Source: Ornithodoros turicata
Taxonomy: Eukaryota > Arthropoda > Arachnida > Ixodida > Argasidae
Reading direction: 5' to 3'
Length of the DNA: 64,000 nt
Assembly (NCBI RefSeq): GCF_037126465.1
Contig: NC_088203.1
Coordinates: forward strand, 82,026,668 to 82,090,667
In this document: piece after piece, positions 1 through 9,950 of the stretch
Layout of the letters: each line of letters opens with the position of its first letter
Position numbering within the stretch: the stretch's first letter is position 1
Position numbers and translations under genes: made by a program
Notes under the pieces: generated by a model
Databases searched by the model: none
The model's input: only the letters and a program-made list of their open reading frames with translations
What the model was told of the DNA's origin: nothing

Positions 1-580
1 GGTTAACATTCGTTTTCCTTTCGGAACGTGTCGGGAAAGTACGGCGTGGTATGTCGCAGTAGAAGCGAGAGGAAATGACAAACAACGGGGAAGTTGTTGT
101 TCTGCTTCCACCACTGATATTGGGTGATATTTCTAGAATTATTCCGTATGCTACAAGGCGGTTTGGTTACATTCTTTCTCAGCTGCTCGGAGGGGATCGC
201 GGTGTATTCTCGTCGGATCGGAAGTGCGTGAAATGTGGTTGTTTGATACTGTAAAGCAGTATTTTTAGTCATAAATATAAGCGAGCTTGACAAAGGTGTC
301 GGGTTCCGAGCTTTCTTATTTTAGATTTTTTTTTTTTGCATATGCCGGTCAAGAGCAGCATTCAGGGACACCCCCTCTGAAACCCGGCTTGACCTGATAG
401 CAGAGGACTACGCAAGGAAGCTAAGTTTACAGGGTGGTGCGTGAGTACGTGAGGAGGAACAGATCTGGGCAGGGAGAGCAGGACATATCTGAGGCGAACA
501 ATTCCCTTTTCGCGCCCCGACCTGATAACAACACCGATAACACGCCCGGGAGCATTCGCGTAAGATAAAGAATAAGACGT
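1..580. other. Unassigned sequence
   Basis: I see no domain, terminal repeat or RNA gene here. The longest open frame (antisense, about 96 codons) has no recognisable motif. A short T-run lies near 328-338. Treated as intergenic or intronic. Confidence 0.5.
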
Positions 581-1240
581 GATGTATAACTGTGGGAACG
601 AGCATGAGACTTTCCAGATATCGGGAGATTGCCGGATGAAATTGGCAGGTTGGCGCCTGTGATAGCCTTCTGGACGACAAATTGACTAAATGCGAGTTCT
701 AAGAGTGCAGCAAGGACAGCAGCTACGGTCCGCAGACGATACACAGACTACGTAATTTTATGATGATACCGTCAGTATCAAATTGGTATCAAGAGTTATT
801 ACGAGCTAAAATAGAGGAAACTGACAAATTGGCGCCAGTGAGTGCCACTTGGGCGACGATTTAGCAAAATGTTTGAAGTATATAGATTGGGCTGGTTGGT
901 GTAAATCCACAAGCGACCAAAGAACAAACACGAAACAACAACAGAGCGACTTGTGTGTGATCTTGTCTCCTGTTTGTTCTTTGGTCGCTTGAAAATGAAT
1001 GATTTGACCAAACGCTACTTCGCAGGCTCTAGCAAGGGAAACAGGTATGGGCCGCGGACTCATAGCTATGGATAGCATGGATATACAGACTACGTAATTA
1101 AGTGATGACATCTTCGATATCACGTTTATATCCAGAGTTATTACTAAATGAAATGGAAGATATGGACAATTTGGCGATGCGAGTGGTGGCGTCTGCGAGT
1201 GGCAATGATTTGATCAAACGCGACTTCTTTGGACCAGAGA
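580..1240. repeat. Three diverged tandem copies of a 200-340 bp unit
   Basis: Three blocks share the same ordered landmarks: a stretch like ACAAATTGGCGCC, a GACGATTT/AATGATTTGA segment, a CTCTAGCAAGG-like segment, and ACAGACTACGTAATT followed by GATGA. The landmarks recur near 640-770, 826-1110 and 1160-1230. The middle copy is longer because a hairpin sequence (about 896-990) sits inside it. Divergence is high, so the duplication is old. No coding function is evident on either strand. Confidence 0.55.
911..990. repeat. Perfect 19-bp inverted repeat (hairpin)
   Basis: Bases 911-929 and 972-990 are exact reverse complements (arm AAGCGACCAAAGAACAAAC) around a 42-bp loop. The hairpin sits inside one copy of the surrounding tandem repeat and is missing from the others, so it is probably a small fold-back insertion. 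Confidence 0.8.
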
Positions 1241-1363
1241 TTTTGGAGTAGAACTACATACCAGATTTGGAGATAACGCTAAACAAGTGCTACGCGCCCT
1301 CAAGTACATTATTTATTTCTCGCTTAAGATGAAGCAATGCTTAGATCAGGGCAATCAGGGCTC

Positions 1364-1717
1364 TCACACACGCGGGCGGCATGTGCATGCCTTGCAGTCA
1401 GCTATTCTGTGTCCCGAGGGCTCTTGACCAATAAATAGAATAAAGCTGCCTACCCCCACACACACACACGCACACACCAAAAATGAAGAATTCGGAATGA
1501 AACCAGGTTTTCCAGCATTGTTTTTACCCTTGCTCGATGTAGTGCTGCTCCTGTCGACGTTAGGAAGTACATTCACATTCGAGCAGTTCTTGTGACTCAT
1601 GAACCTCAACAAGTAGTTATAGCGATCTGGTCTGAACGTGCATTTTGATAAACTACACTGAAAGTAATATGATAATTGAGAAGTAATAGTGGAGACAAGT
1701 GCAGAGAATGACATCAT
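1364..1717 (-). CDS. Hypothetical ORF, 117 codons, unrecognised
   Basis: This minus-strand frame opens with two consecutive ATG codons at 1715-1717 and 1712-1714. The first 80 residues look like ordinary mixed-composition protein. The end reads through a CA-dinucleotide microsatellite (about 1456-1478), giving an artefactual Cys/Val run. No domain, signal peptide or catalytic motif is recognisable. It could be a degraded transposon ORF or chance. No promoter or splice evidence was found. Confidence 0.15.
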   Translation of the reverse strand: MMSFSALVSTITSQLSYYFQCSLSKCTFRPDRYNYLLRFMSHKNCSNVNVLPNVDRSSTTSSKGKNNAGKPGFIPNSSFLVCACVCVGVGSFILFIGQEPSGHRIADCKACTCRPRV

Positions 1718-1845
1718 CTTAATTATTACACTAAGTTTATGGGCTTACAGCATAGCAGCAGCCTCTCCGGATATCATGCGCGAAAAACTATATACGGAGC
1801 ACAGAGAGGCGCAGAGAAAAAAAAAGAAAAAAAATAGATGGAGTA

Positions 1846-2407
1846 CCGTAATTTCACGCGTATAAGCCGCACCGCAGATAAGCCGCAGGACGCGTTTTTT
1901 GGGACGTTTTGAAAATTTTCTGGCAGATAAGCCGCACCCGCAGATAAGCCGCGGGCAATACCAGGCGACTGATTTGTGCGACAAAGGAGACCATAGAGAA
2001 GGCCATAAACCCTGTGGTCCATACTCCGGGATCGGCACAGTGTACAACAGAGGAGGACAGTTCTGGAGTTCTACCAAGATCGAATTGTGCCCTTGTGGGG
2101 AGTTTTTCGTTCCGATCTTCCAGAAGACCTGAATCACTGTCACCACTTTCCTTAAAGCTGCTTGGGGGAATGCACCAGGAAGATCAATCTACTCGAATGT
2201 GGACCCGTCCCTGTTACGCACGGTTCGTGCATCTGCAGGGCAGTGCTGTTTCAGAGGCACTGTCGGCCCTTTCGTTAAAATCGGCGTATGGGGAAAATAC
2301 CAGGAAAAAATAGTCATCAGATAATCCGCACCGGTGGATAAGCCGCAGGGCGCCCGTGAGAAAAAAAAATCGCGCATAAGCCGCGGCTAATACGCGTGAA
2401 AATACGG
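1846..2407. mobile_element. 562-bp TIR element, TA-flanked, nonautonomous
   Basis: The ends are imperfect inverted repeats: CCGTAATTTCACGCGTATAA on the left, and on the right the complement of CCGTATTTTCACGCGTATTA. TA dinucleotides flank both ends (1844-1845 and 2408-2409), as expected of Tc1/mariner-like target duplication. Inside each end are several copies of a TAAGCCGC motif in both orientations, giving subterminal repeats. The core holds no intact transposase; a short open frame there has no recognisable domain. A second, inverted and interrupted copy lies at 18378-18985, which confirms that this is a dispersed family. The superfamily call rests only on the TA flanks. Confidence 0.8.
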
Positions 2408-2409
2408 TA

Positions 2410-3480
2410 GTTATGTACGAGGGTCATTGTGTGAAAATTTTTAAATATTTCTCTTTCCCTGATTTTGTTTTCTTTTTCACGTTGAAAATGCAAGCAAAAT
2501 CAACAATACAGTGTGTAAACCGACAATTTCAGTGCTCCTGAACGTTGGGATAATCGTTCGTGAAGAACTATGTACGAAGAACTTGCAACGCCTTTCAAAT
2601 TTTCAATGTCTCATTTGGAAAAGAAGCTCATTTATTTCTGTTGGTGTGTCAAGTGAAGTTTTTCATTGACGAATTGTATATGCGAATGCCTAATAACTAT
2701 ACCGCTCAGCTGTTTACGCTAAGGTACTTTGCTATAATTGCGGTCCTTTCCAGGGTCATTACCCCCACCCCCCAGGGAGGTGTACACTCCCCCTGAATTT
2801 TTCCAACCACTCCCCTGTAATTCATGAGATTTCCCGATACAGCTTGGCCACCAATGCATATACCCATAGATATGTATCCATATAGATATACCACCCTATG
2901 GTTCGCTCCACTCGAAATCACGCAGACATCTTATCACGCCGGGTACCGCATCTTGGCTTCTATGCGCATTGATGATAGTGCCAGCCGCAACAACAATGAC
3001 AAAGAAGAAATTGTCGTTCCTCTTCGCTGCTGATACGAGTTGCGCAACGGACTAAAAGCTGATACCTTCCGTTTGAATTCAGCATGAGAGAGCCGCGACG
3101 ATATGGCAAGGAAAAAAACTTGCCAAGATACGGGGCTCAAAAGTGAACTTGCACGGCAAATCGCCGGCAGTCCGAACATTTACACGGCAACAGACACCTA
3201 CGAGCACTGGTGCTAAAGTCTGAGGAAAAGACATCATAGATGAAAATACATATCCGTTACGAAGCCGTTTGAATTTCACTGTTCATGGTAATCAACCAAT
3301 TTTTCTCGAAGTGCAGCACGCATAAAGAAGTCCATGATTCGCTTACACGTCTACCTGCAAGAAATGACCCATAGTCTCCTTCTGAAACATTGCATCACTT
3401 GCCAACATCTTTGAGAAAAGTATAAAGTAACCTTTCTGCAACCCCGATGATGGCAGGGGCAACCAAGGAATACACCACAA
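2410..3480. other. Unassigned sequence between TIR element and satellites
   Basis: No coding domain or RNA gene was recognised. The stretch around 2755-2925 contains C-rich runs and a degenerate self-complementary ATATGGATA/TATCCATA segment, possibly an old MITE remnant, with no clear ends. Confidence 0.4.
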
Positions 3481-3537
3481 AGAGTCACTGGTGTATTCTG
3501 CATAGCGAAGCCATTATCAACGACTTATACTAGGCCC

Positions 3538-4790
3538 TTGTACTGGGATTTTAACAGTGGTGACCGCAAAATTTGGAAAAGGCGCCGGCAGAGCCCTCTA
3601 AAACGGGCAAAACCATTTGTATCATGCTGCCAAATGCATATTCGAGACGGCTTATGCTATTGCCCTTCCCACTGGGATTGTAACGGAGGCGACCGCAAAA
3701 TCCGTAAAAGACCGCAGCAGAGCCCCTTTAGAACGGGCGAAACCTCTTTAATCATGGTTCCAAAGAGATATTATTAAAGGCTTATGATGCTCTTCTACAG
3801 GGATCGCAACAGAAGCGACCACAAAATTCGGAAAAGGCAGCAGCAGAGTCCTTTAAAACGTACGAAACCCCTTGTATCATGGTACCAAAAGGCATATTCA
3901 TGACGGCTTATGCTATGCCTTTCTACCGGAATTGCGCAAGAGGGGACCGCAAAATTTGGATACGGCGGCAGCAAGGCCTTTTAAAACGGGCGATACTCCC
4001 TGTATCATGGAGCGAAAGAAAGAAAGTTATCAGTGGCTTGTGCAATGCTATTCTGCTGGAGTTATAACACAGGCGATCGCCAAATTCGGAAAACGTGGAA
4101 GCAGAGCCCTCTTAAACGAGCAAAACCCCTTGTGTCATGCTGCCAAAGACATATTATCAACAACTTATACTATGTCATTCTACCGAGATCATAACACAGG
4201 CGACCGCTAATATCGGAAAAGGATGCAGCATAGCCCTTCAGAACGGGCGAGACCGCTTGTATCATGCTGCCGATGACATGTCATCAATGGCTTGTGCTAT
4301 GCCCTTCTACTGGGATTGTAACAGAGACAACCGCAAAATACGGAAAATGCGGCAGCAGAGCCCTTTAAAACGGTCGATACCCCTTGTATCATAGTTCCAA
4401 AGTCATATAAGTATACGCAACGGCTTATGCTATTGCCATTCTACTGGAATTATAACGGATGCGGCCGCAAACTCCATAAAAGGCTACAGCAGAGCCCTTC
4501 AAAACGGACAAAAACCCCTTTAATCACGGTGGCAGACATTTTACACACATATAAAGACGCGACGGCTTATGTTATGCCCCTCTCCTGTGATTGCATCGGA
4601 AACCACCGCAAAATTTGGAAAAGGCGGCAGCAGGGCCCTTTACAATGACTCAAATGATATGTATCATGGTGCCAAAAAGATACTATGAACGGCTTGTACT
4701 GGGATTGTAACAGAGGCTACCGCAACGTTCGGCAGCAGATCGAGCCCTTTAAAACGTGCGAAGCCCCTTTAATCCTGGTGCCAGGGCGTA
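3538..4790. repeat. Degenerate satellite, about 10 units of ~128 bp
   Basis: A core of the form GACCGCAAAATTTGGAAAAG, followed by GGCGGCAGCAGAGCCCTTTA and then AAACGGGCGA, recurs at about 3562, 3691, 3817, 3945, 4075, 4202, 4329, 4463, 4604 and 4718. Spacing is 113-141 bp, mostly 126-130. A second anchor, CTTATGCTATGCCCTTCTAC, recurs between cores. Units are clearly diverged from one another, unlike the neighbouring 197-bp array. Short open frames across it are by-products of the repeat. Confidence 0.9.
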
Positions 4791-4793
4791 CAT

Positions 4794-7160
4794 GGAAAGG
4801 TCGCGTTGGAAGAAACTGCTTCCAAAACGACACTCGCTAAGCAAAAAGCGTCCAAAGCTGATTTTCTAATGTGTATATCTGAAACTAAGATCATGGGGTT
4901 TGAACCCCGTACATTGTTCCCCTGTTGATCTATGACAGGTCGAGTTTGACAAAATCGCTTCCACAACGGCACTCGAAATGGCCACATGGCCAATTTCATC
5001 AAATTCGGGACTTAATATCATTTGATATAACAATAATATTAAAGATGTCCTAAGCTGATTTTGTAGTATGTATTTGTGAAAGTAAGATCACGGGATTTGA
5101 ACCCCGTACCTTGTTCCCCTGTTGCACCCTGAGAGGTCGCGTTTGACAAAATCGCTTCCAAAACGGCACTCGAAATGGCCAAGTGGCGAATTTCGTCAAC
5201 TTCAGGGCTTAATATCATTTGATATAAAAATAATATTAAAGATGTCCTAAGCTAATTTTGTAATATGTATATGTGAAAGTAAGATCACGGGGTTTGAACC
5301 CTGTACCTTGTTCCCCTGTTGCACCCTGAGAGGTCGCGTTTGACAAAATCGCTTCCAAAACGGCACTCGAAATGGCCAAGTGGCCAATTTCGTCAACTTT
5401 GGGGCTTAATATCATTTGATATAAAAATAATATTAAAGATGTCCTAAGCTAATTTTGTAGTATGTATATGTGAAAGTAAGATCACGGGGTTTGAACCCCG
5501 TATCTTGTTCCCCTGATGCACCCTGAAAGGTCGGGTTTGACAAAATGGCTTCCAAACCGGCACTCGAAATGGCCAAATGGCCCATTTCGTCAACTTCGGG
5601 GCTTTATATCATTTGATAGAAAAATAATATTAGAGATGTCCTAAACTAATTTTCTAATATGTATATGTGAAAGTAAGATCACGGTGTTTAAACCCCGTAC
5701 GTTGTTCCCCTGTTGCACCCTGAGAGGTCGCATTTGACAAAATCGTTTCCAAAGCGGCACTCGAAATGGCCAAGTGGCCAATTTCGTCAACTTCGGGGCT
5801 TAATATCATTTGATATAAAAATAATATTAAAGATGTCCTAAGCTGATTTTGTAGTATGTATATGTGAAAGTAAGATCACGGGGTTTGAACCCCGTATCTT
5901 GTTCCCCTCTTGCACCCTGAGAGGTCGCGTTTGACAAAATGGCTTCCAAACCAGCACTCGAAATGGCCAAATTGCCAATTTCATCAACTTCGGGGCTTAA
6001 TATCATTTGATATAAAAATAATATTAAAGATGTCCTAAGCTAATTTTGTAATATGTATATGTGAAAGTAAGATCACGGGGTTTGAACCCTGTACCTTGTT
6101 CCCCTGTTGCACCCTGAGAGGTCGCGTTTGACAAAATCGCTTCCAAAACGGCACTCGAAATGGCCAAGTGGCCAATTTCGTCAACTTTGGGGCTTAATAT
6201 CATTTGATATAAAAATAATATTAAAGATGTCCTAAGCTGATTTTGTAGTATGTATATGTGAAAGTAAGATCACGGGGTTTGAACCCCGTATCTTGTTCCC
6301 CTGATGCACCCTGAGAGGTCGGGTTTGACAAAATGGCTTCCAAACCGGCACTCGAACTGGCAAAATGGCCCATTTCGTCAACTTCGGGGCTTAATATCAT
6401 TTGATAGAAAAATAATATTAGAGATGTCCTAAACTAATTTTCTAATATGTATATGTGAAAGTAAGATCACGGTGTTTAAACCCCGTACGTTGTTCCCCTG
6501 TTGCACCCTGAGAGGTCGCATTTGACAAAATCGTTTCCAAAGCGGCACTCGAAATGGCCAAGTGGCCAATTTCGTCAACTTCGAGGCTTAATATCATTTG
6601 ATATAAAAATAATATTAAAGATGTCCTAAGCTGATTTTGTAGTATGTATATGTGAAAGTAAGATCACGGGGTTTGAACCCCGTATCTTGTTCCCCTCTTG
6701 CACCCTGAGAGGTCGCGTTTGAAAAAAATGGCTTCCAAACCAGCACTCGAAATGGCCAAATTGCCAATTTCATCAACGTCGGGGCTTAATATCATTTGAT
6801 ATAAAAATAATATTAAAGATGTCCTAAGCTAATTTTGTAATATGTATATGTGAAAGTAAGATCACGGGGTTTGAACCCCGTACCTTGTTCCCCTGTTGCA
6901 CCCTGAGAGGTCGCGTTTGACAAAATCGCTTCCAAAACGGCACTCGAAATGGCCAAGTGGCCAATTTCGTCAACTTTGGAGCTTAATATCATTTGATATA
7001 AAAATAATATTAAAGATGTCATAAGCTAATTTTGTAATATGTATATGTGAAAGTAACATCACGGGGTTTGAACCCCGTACCTTGTTCCCCTGTTGCACCC
7101 TGAGAGGTCGCGTTTGACAAAATCGCTTCCAAAACGGCACTCGAAATGGACAGTTTTATC
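4794..7160. repeat. 197-bp satellite, 12 units, with 788-bp higher-order repeat
   Basis: The anchor GATGTCCTAAGCT (degenerate in the first unit) recurs at 4847, 5044, 5241, 5438, 5635, 5832, 6029, 6226, 6423, 6620, 6818 and 7015. The period is exactly 197 bp, with one 198-bp step caused by an A insertion near 6722-6727. Monomers fall into four subtypes that recur in order: units at 5241, 5438, 5635 and 5832 match those at 6029, 6226, 6423 and 6620. The units at 5241 and 6029 look identical by eye, while neighbours differ at many positions. The unit at 6818 starts a third round. The array therefore has a 4-mer higher-order repeat of 788 bp. The last unit breaks off near 7157. No coding capacity is implied. 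Confidence 0.95.
5090..5118 (+). repeat. tRNA T-arm / B-box-like hairpin present in each satellite unit
   Basis: Each 197-bp monomer has the segment ACGGGGTTTGAACCCCGT or a close variant (for example near 4891, 5090, 5287, 5484, 5878, 6075, 6272, 6666, 6864 and 7061). It pairs as a short perfect stem around TTTGAA and resembles a pol III B box (GGTTCGANTCC). Two units (near 5688 and 6473) carry a GGTGTTTAAACC variant. No A box or full cloverleaf is visible upstream, so this is a tRNA-like arm rather than a tRNA gene. It may be a relic of a tRNA-derived ancestor or a transcription-competent element. Confidence 0.6.
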
Positions 7161-7164
7161 AAGT

Positions 7165-8095
7165 TGTATAGTTTAATATAAAAGCGATATAAAATACAAA
7201 ACGGCATCATTTGTATATTACTCACTCAAAATAAAGTTGTCTGTTCTGTCAGTCCCTTCGAGTTCTGGAAAAAATGACCGTTCTCGTTTCGAACTCCTTG
7301 AGACCGGCCGTACAGTCTCAGCGCATCCGTATTACGATAATACTGGGACTTAGTCCGTCGAGCGCCTAGGAGGGGAACCCTGTCTGAGTCGCAACTTTGA
7401 AGGCCCTGGGTGCATCAGGATTAACACTCACACATCGTGCCGTGGTTGGTATGTGGCCTGGAGGACGTGCTGAACGAAAATAGGCGATGACATTTCCAGA
7501 ATTTGACTGCCTTTGTCGAAAAATTGTAGTCTAAACATGGGCGATGTGCAAAAATCGACGGAATCCCCATAGGCGCAATGCATGAAAATTCATTTGGCCA
7601 AGGTGCACTAGGCTTATATTCTGCTGGCGCCTTTCATGTCTCCAGGGGTTCTTTACATGGTGTTCTTCTCTATTAGACGATGACATCTTAAACATTTTAT
7701 TCTGTTTTGCTGTTAATTGGCATAAACGCTGTCTCCCATTGAATTCACATCCTGTAAGGCCGCTTCCCGCATAGCGGCTGAGTATAGTGACGGAGTGCGC
7801 CGGCGGGGGGGTGACCGCGAATTTTGGGATTGGGTGCTTTCGGATACTTTTTTTTTTCTTCTGGAAATTCAGAGCATTTCAGTCTCATTTTTTTGTCCTT
7901 CCACTTTCCGAAAGTGCGAGGAGCGATGTCGCTGTGAAGTTTGTGCCCTTGTTTTTACCTTTCCCTGTTTCTTACCAGCACCGTTGCAGCAACGTAAACA
8001 GTTGTGATACCTTTCCAGTTGAACATAAAAGCAGGATGCAAGCGATCTGGTAATAATGTGGAGGTGATGAAAATTCCCCAGTTTTAGCGGTATAT
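7165..8095. other. Unassigned sequence
   Basis: No recognisable gene or element boundary. A G-run lies near 7804-7811 and a T-run near 7850-7858. Frames overlapping 7787-8050 have no motif and end at the LINE fragment. Confidence 0.4.
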
Positions 8096-8099
8096 CGCT

Positions 8100-8827
8100 G
8101 AATCTGTGCCTGATGCGTGGGTCGTCCTCACAGACAGCAAGGCGTCTTTGGCGCTCCTGTCCACATACCACCCGAGTGTCGTGAGCGATCTGCGTACAAT
8201 GGTACTTCAGGAGTACGCCCAACTCTCCTCGGTCGGCCACCGTATCTGCCTTCAGTGGGGTACCCGGGCATACAGGGCTACACGGAAACACATGTGCTGA
8301 CGCGGCTGCGAGACGCGCCGCGCTTGATGCGGCCACGCCGGTGCCCCTACTACCGCTCCCGGTGTCTGCGTGCCGCCTGCTTATACGGCGTCTCTGCGGC
8401 GACGGCACCCGAGCCAGTTTCTTGTAGACGCTATCCGACCTAATGCGTTCCTGCAGTCCATCGACCCCTCACTGGAGTTTGTCATCGGCTGCCGCTGTAC
8501 CCGCAAGGAGGAGACCCTTCTACATCGTCTCCGGCTGAACGTTGCCCTCACCCGTTCACTCCTGTTCAAAATGGGCCGCGTCTCATCTCCCACTTGCCCC
8601 TGCTGCGGTGTAGAAGACGATGTTTCTCATCAGCTTCTCCACTGTCAGCGTCACCACCATCATCGGGCCGTGCTCTGGCAACATCTCTCAGAGTTGGGTG
8701 CACGGACGGACGGACAGACGTTTCTCTCGCAACACTCCTTGGCCCTGTGCAGCGAGCTAACCAGTGGAGAGTCACAAAAGCGGTGCTCCGCTTTCTGCGT
8801 AACACGGGTCTCCTGGGCTCCCTGTGA
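8100..8827 (+). pseudogene. LINE pol 3' end: RNase H C-half plus zinc knuckle
   Basis: This is the 3' end of a non-LTR retrotransposon polyprotein. Reading from about 8106, VLTDSKASL matches an RNase H aspartate motif. QW and VPGHTGLHGN...AD (about 8254-8300) match the last RNase H motif, but an extra G in the run at 8257-8260 shifts the frame between QW and VPGH. A second shift near 8420 leads into the C-terminal domain: HRLRLNVALTRSL, then C-x2-C-x7-H-x4-C (about 8597-8650). A third shift near 8650-8690 leads to the end FLRNTGLLGSL and a stop at 8825-8827. The fragment is 5'-truncated, as LINEs usually are, and cannot encode a working protein. RNase H presence points to an I/R1-like clade; the exact clade is uncertain. 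Confidence 0.85.
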
Positions 8828-9260
8828 GCCCTGTGTTTCTCTCTCGGCCCAGTGGGCAGTCACCACAGCGCTCCTCCTTCGAACCTTGTCAACGCCTTGT
8901 GATTGTGTGACTTTTCAGTTTTAGTTTTGTGTTTTAGTTTAGTTTTTCTTTTCCTTTTCTTCTTTTTCTTTCTTCTTTTCCTTGTCTTCTCTTCTTTTTC
9001 TTTCTTCTTTTCCTTTTCTTTTCATTTCTTCTCCTTTCCTTTTCATTTGCTTTCTTCTTCTCCTTTTCTTCCCTTTTCTTTTCTTATTTTTCTTTTCTTC
9101 CCCTTTTCTCCTTCTTTCTACCCCTTTTCTTTTCTTATTTTTCTTTTCGTTCTCTTTTCTTTCCTTCCCCTTGCCTTTTTTTGTTTGGAATAGCAAGCCG
9201 ACCTTCGTCTGGCTGACCTTTCCTTTCTTTTTCTTAATAAACATATCCCCCCCCCCCCCA
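8828..9260 (+). mobile_element. LINE 3' UTR with pyrimidine tract and poly(C) end
   Basis: Directly after the LINE stop comes a tract made almost only of C and T (about 8930-9180, TTTTC/TTTCC mixtures). It is followed by GCAAGCCGACCTTCGTCTGG, CTTTCTTTTTCTTAATAAAC and ATAT, then a run of about 14 C (9247-9260). AATAAA at about 9235 could be a polyadenylation signal. The same terminal module recurs on the minus strand at 37265-37350 and 50191-50275. Frames in either direction across the tract are low-complexity artefacts. Confidence 0.75.
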
Positions 9261-9299
9261 GTTTTAGAGAAGACAACGACGAACAAGAAGCAACTTGCC

Positions 9300-9382
9300 C
9301 TGTGACAGTCGTGACGCTGGCCACATAAATGAGGCCAAAAACGGCAACCCGGTTTTTCGTCACCGCCACCACCACCACCACG
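9300..9382 (+). mobile_element. LINE/SINE 3'-tail fragment
   Basis: ACAGTCGTGACG..., GAGGCCAAAAACGGCAACCC and a trailing CACCGCCACCACCACC run match the LINE 3' tail at 59660-59770 (opposite strand). They match the SINE tails at 29030-29110 and 31100-31170 more weakly. There is no head, so this is a 3' fragment. Confidence 0.65.
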
Positions 9383-9399
9383 GCCTGCCGGTGTGGTGG

Positions 9400-9520
9400 C
9401 GAGTTTGCTTGGTGCGAATCATGCGTCCAGGGCCGAGCCAGGGGTCATGCCGAGTTCACTGGGAACTGTGTCGACATTTGCCCAAAGTTTCCGACTAAAA
9501 CCCAGGGAAGCACACGAACA
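9400..9520 (-). mobile_element. SINE fragment (CCCTGGGTTTT family), minus strand
   Basis: On the minus strand the order is CCCTGGGTTTTAG, then AAACTTTGGGCAAATGTCGA, then CACAGTTCCC and GGCCCTGGACGCAT. This matches the body of the SINE family seen complete at 48027-48316. The tRNA-like head is missing. It sits tail-to-tail with the plus-strand tail fragment just upstream. Confidence 0.65.
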
Positions 9521-9539
9521 TTTGTAGGTGAGGCAAACA

Positions 9540-9950
9540 TAGTGCAGTTTGCGAAGGAGCCCACGAAATTATAGTGCCAGCAAATGTACTACGACTGTGG
9601 TTACCAAACTTCGCCACCCCGGGGCCCATAAAACGACATTTGAATGAAATAAAATGAATGATAGTAAAGTGTAGGAGAAAAGATGAAACTCTCTTATACC
9701 CTGTGCCACCAAAGGTATTCCAGTGGAAAGAGAGATAAAAAATAGATGTAAGAGAAAAAAGGAAAGTAGGTAGAGGGTGTAGAGATAGACAAAGATATAT
9801 ATACAGTTATAAAAGTACAGACGACTTTGTCGCGACCCCCCCCCCCTTTCCTACACACACACACACTTTTATTGGAGCTACATTGAGAGCGAGTTCTCTG
9901 GGTTAAAAAGTGTTGCACAACGGCAGGAGCGCACGGCTATGAAAGCATGG
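9540..9950. other. Unassigned purine-rich sequence with C-run and CA repeat
   Basis: Mostly A/G-rich (about 9650-9790), then a short ATATATATA, a run of about 12 C (9837-9848) and an ACACACACAC microsatellite. No gene recognised. Confidence 0.4.

Noticed and set aside
427..744. Signal-peptide-like minus-strand frame (VLAALLELAFS)
   Set aside because: Begins at GTG, not ATG, and lies in a diverged tandem repeat whose other copies do not keep the frame.
5090..5118. True tRNA genes in the satellite
   Set aside because: Only a T-arm-like hairpin is present; no acceptor, D or anticodon arms are visible.
3538..7160. CRISPR array
   Set aside because: Whole units repeat in tandem with no unique spacers, and the genome is eukaryotic.
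4769..7225. Similar short proteins encoded in the 197-bp array
   Set aside because: They recur only because the satellite repeats; frames are short and broken between monomers.
8903..9305. Phe/Ser/Leu-rich and Lys/Glu-rich open frames on opposite strands
   Set aside because: Both are translations of a C/T-only tract in a LINE 3' UTR.
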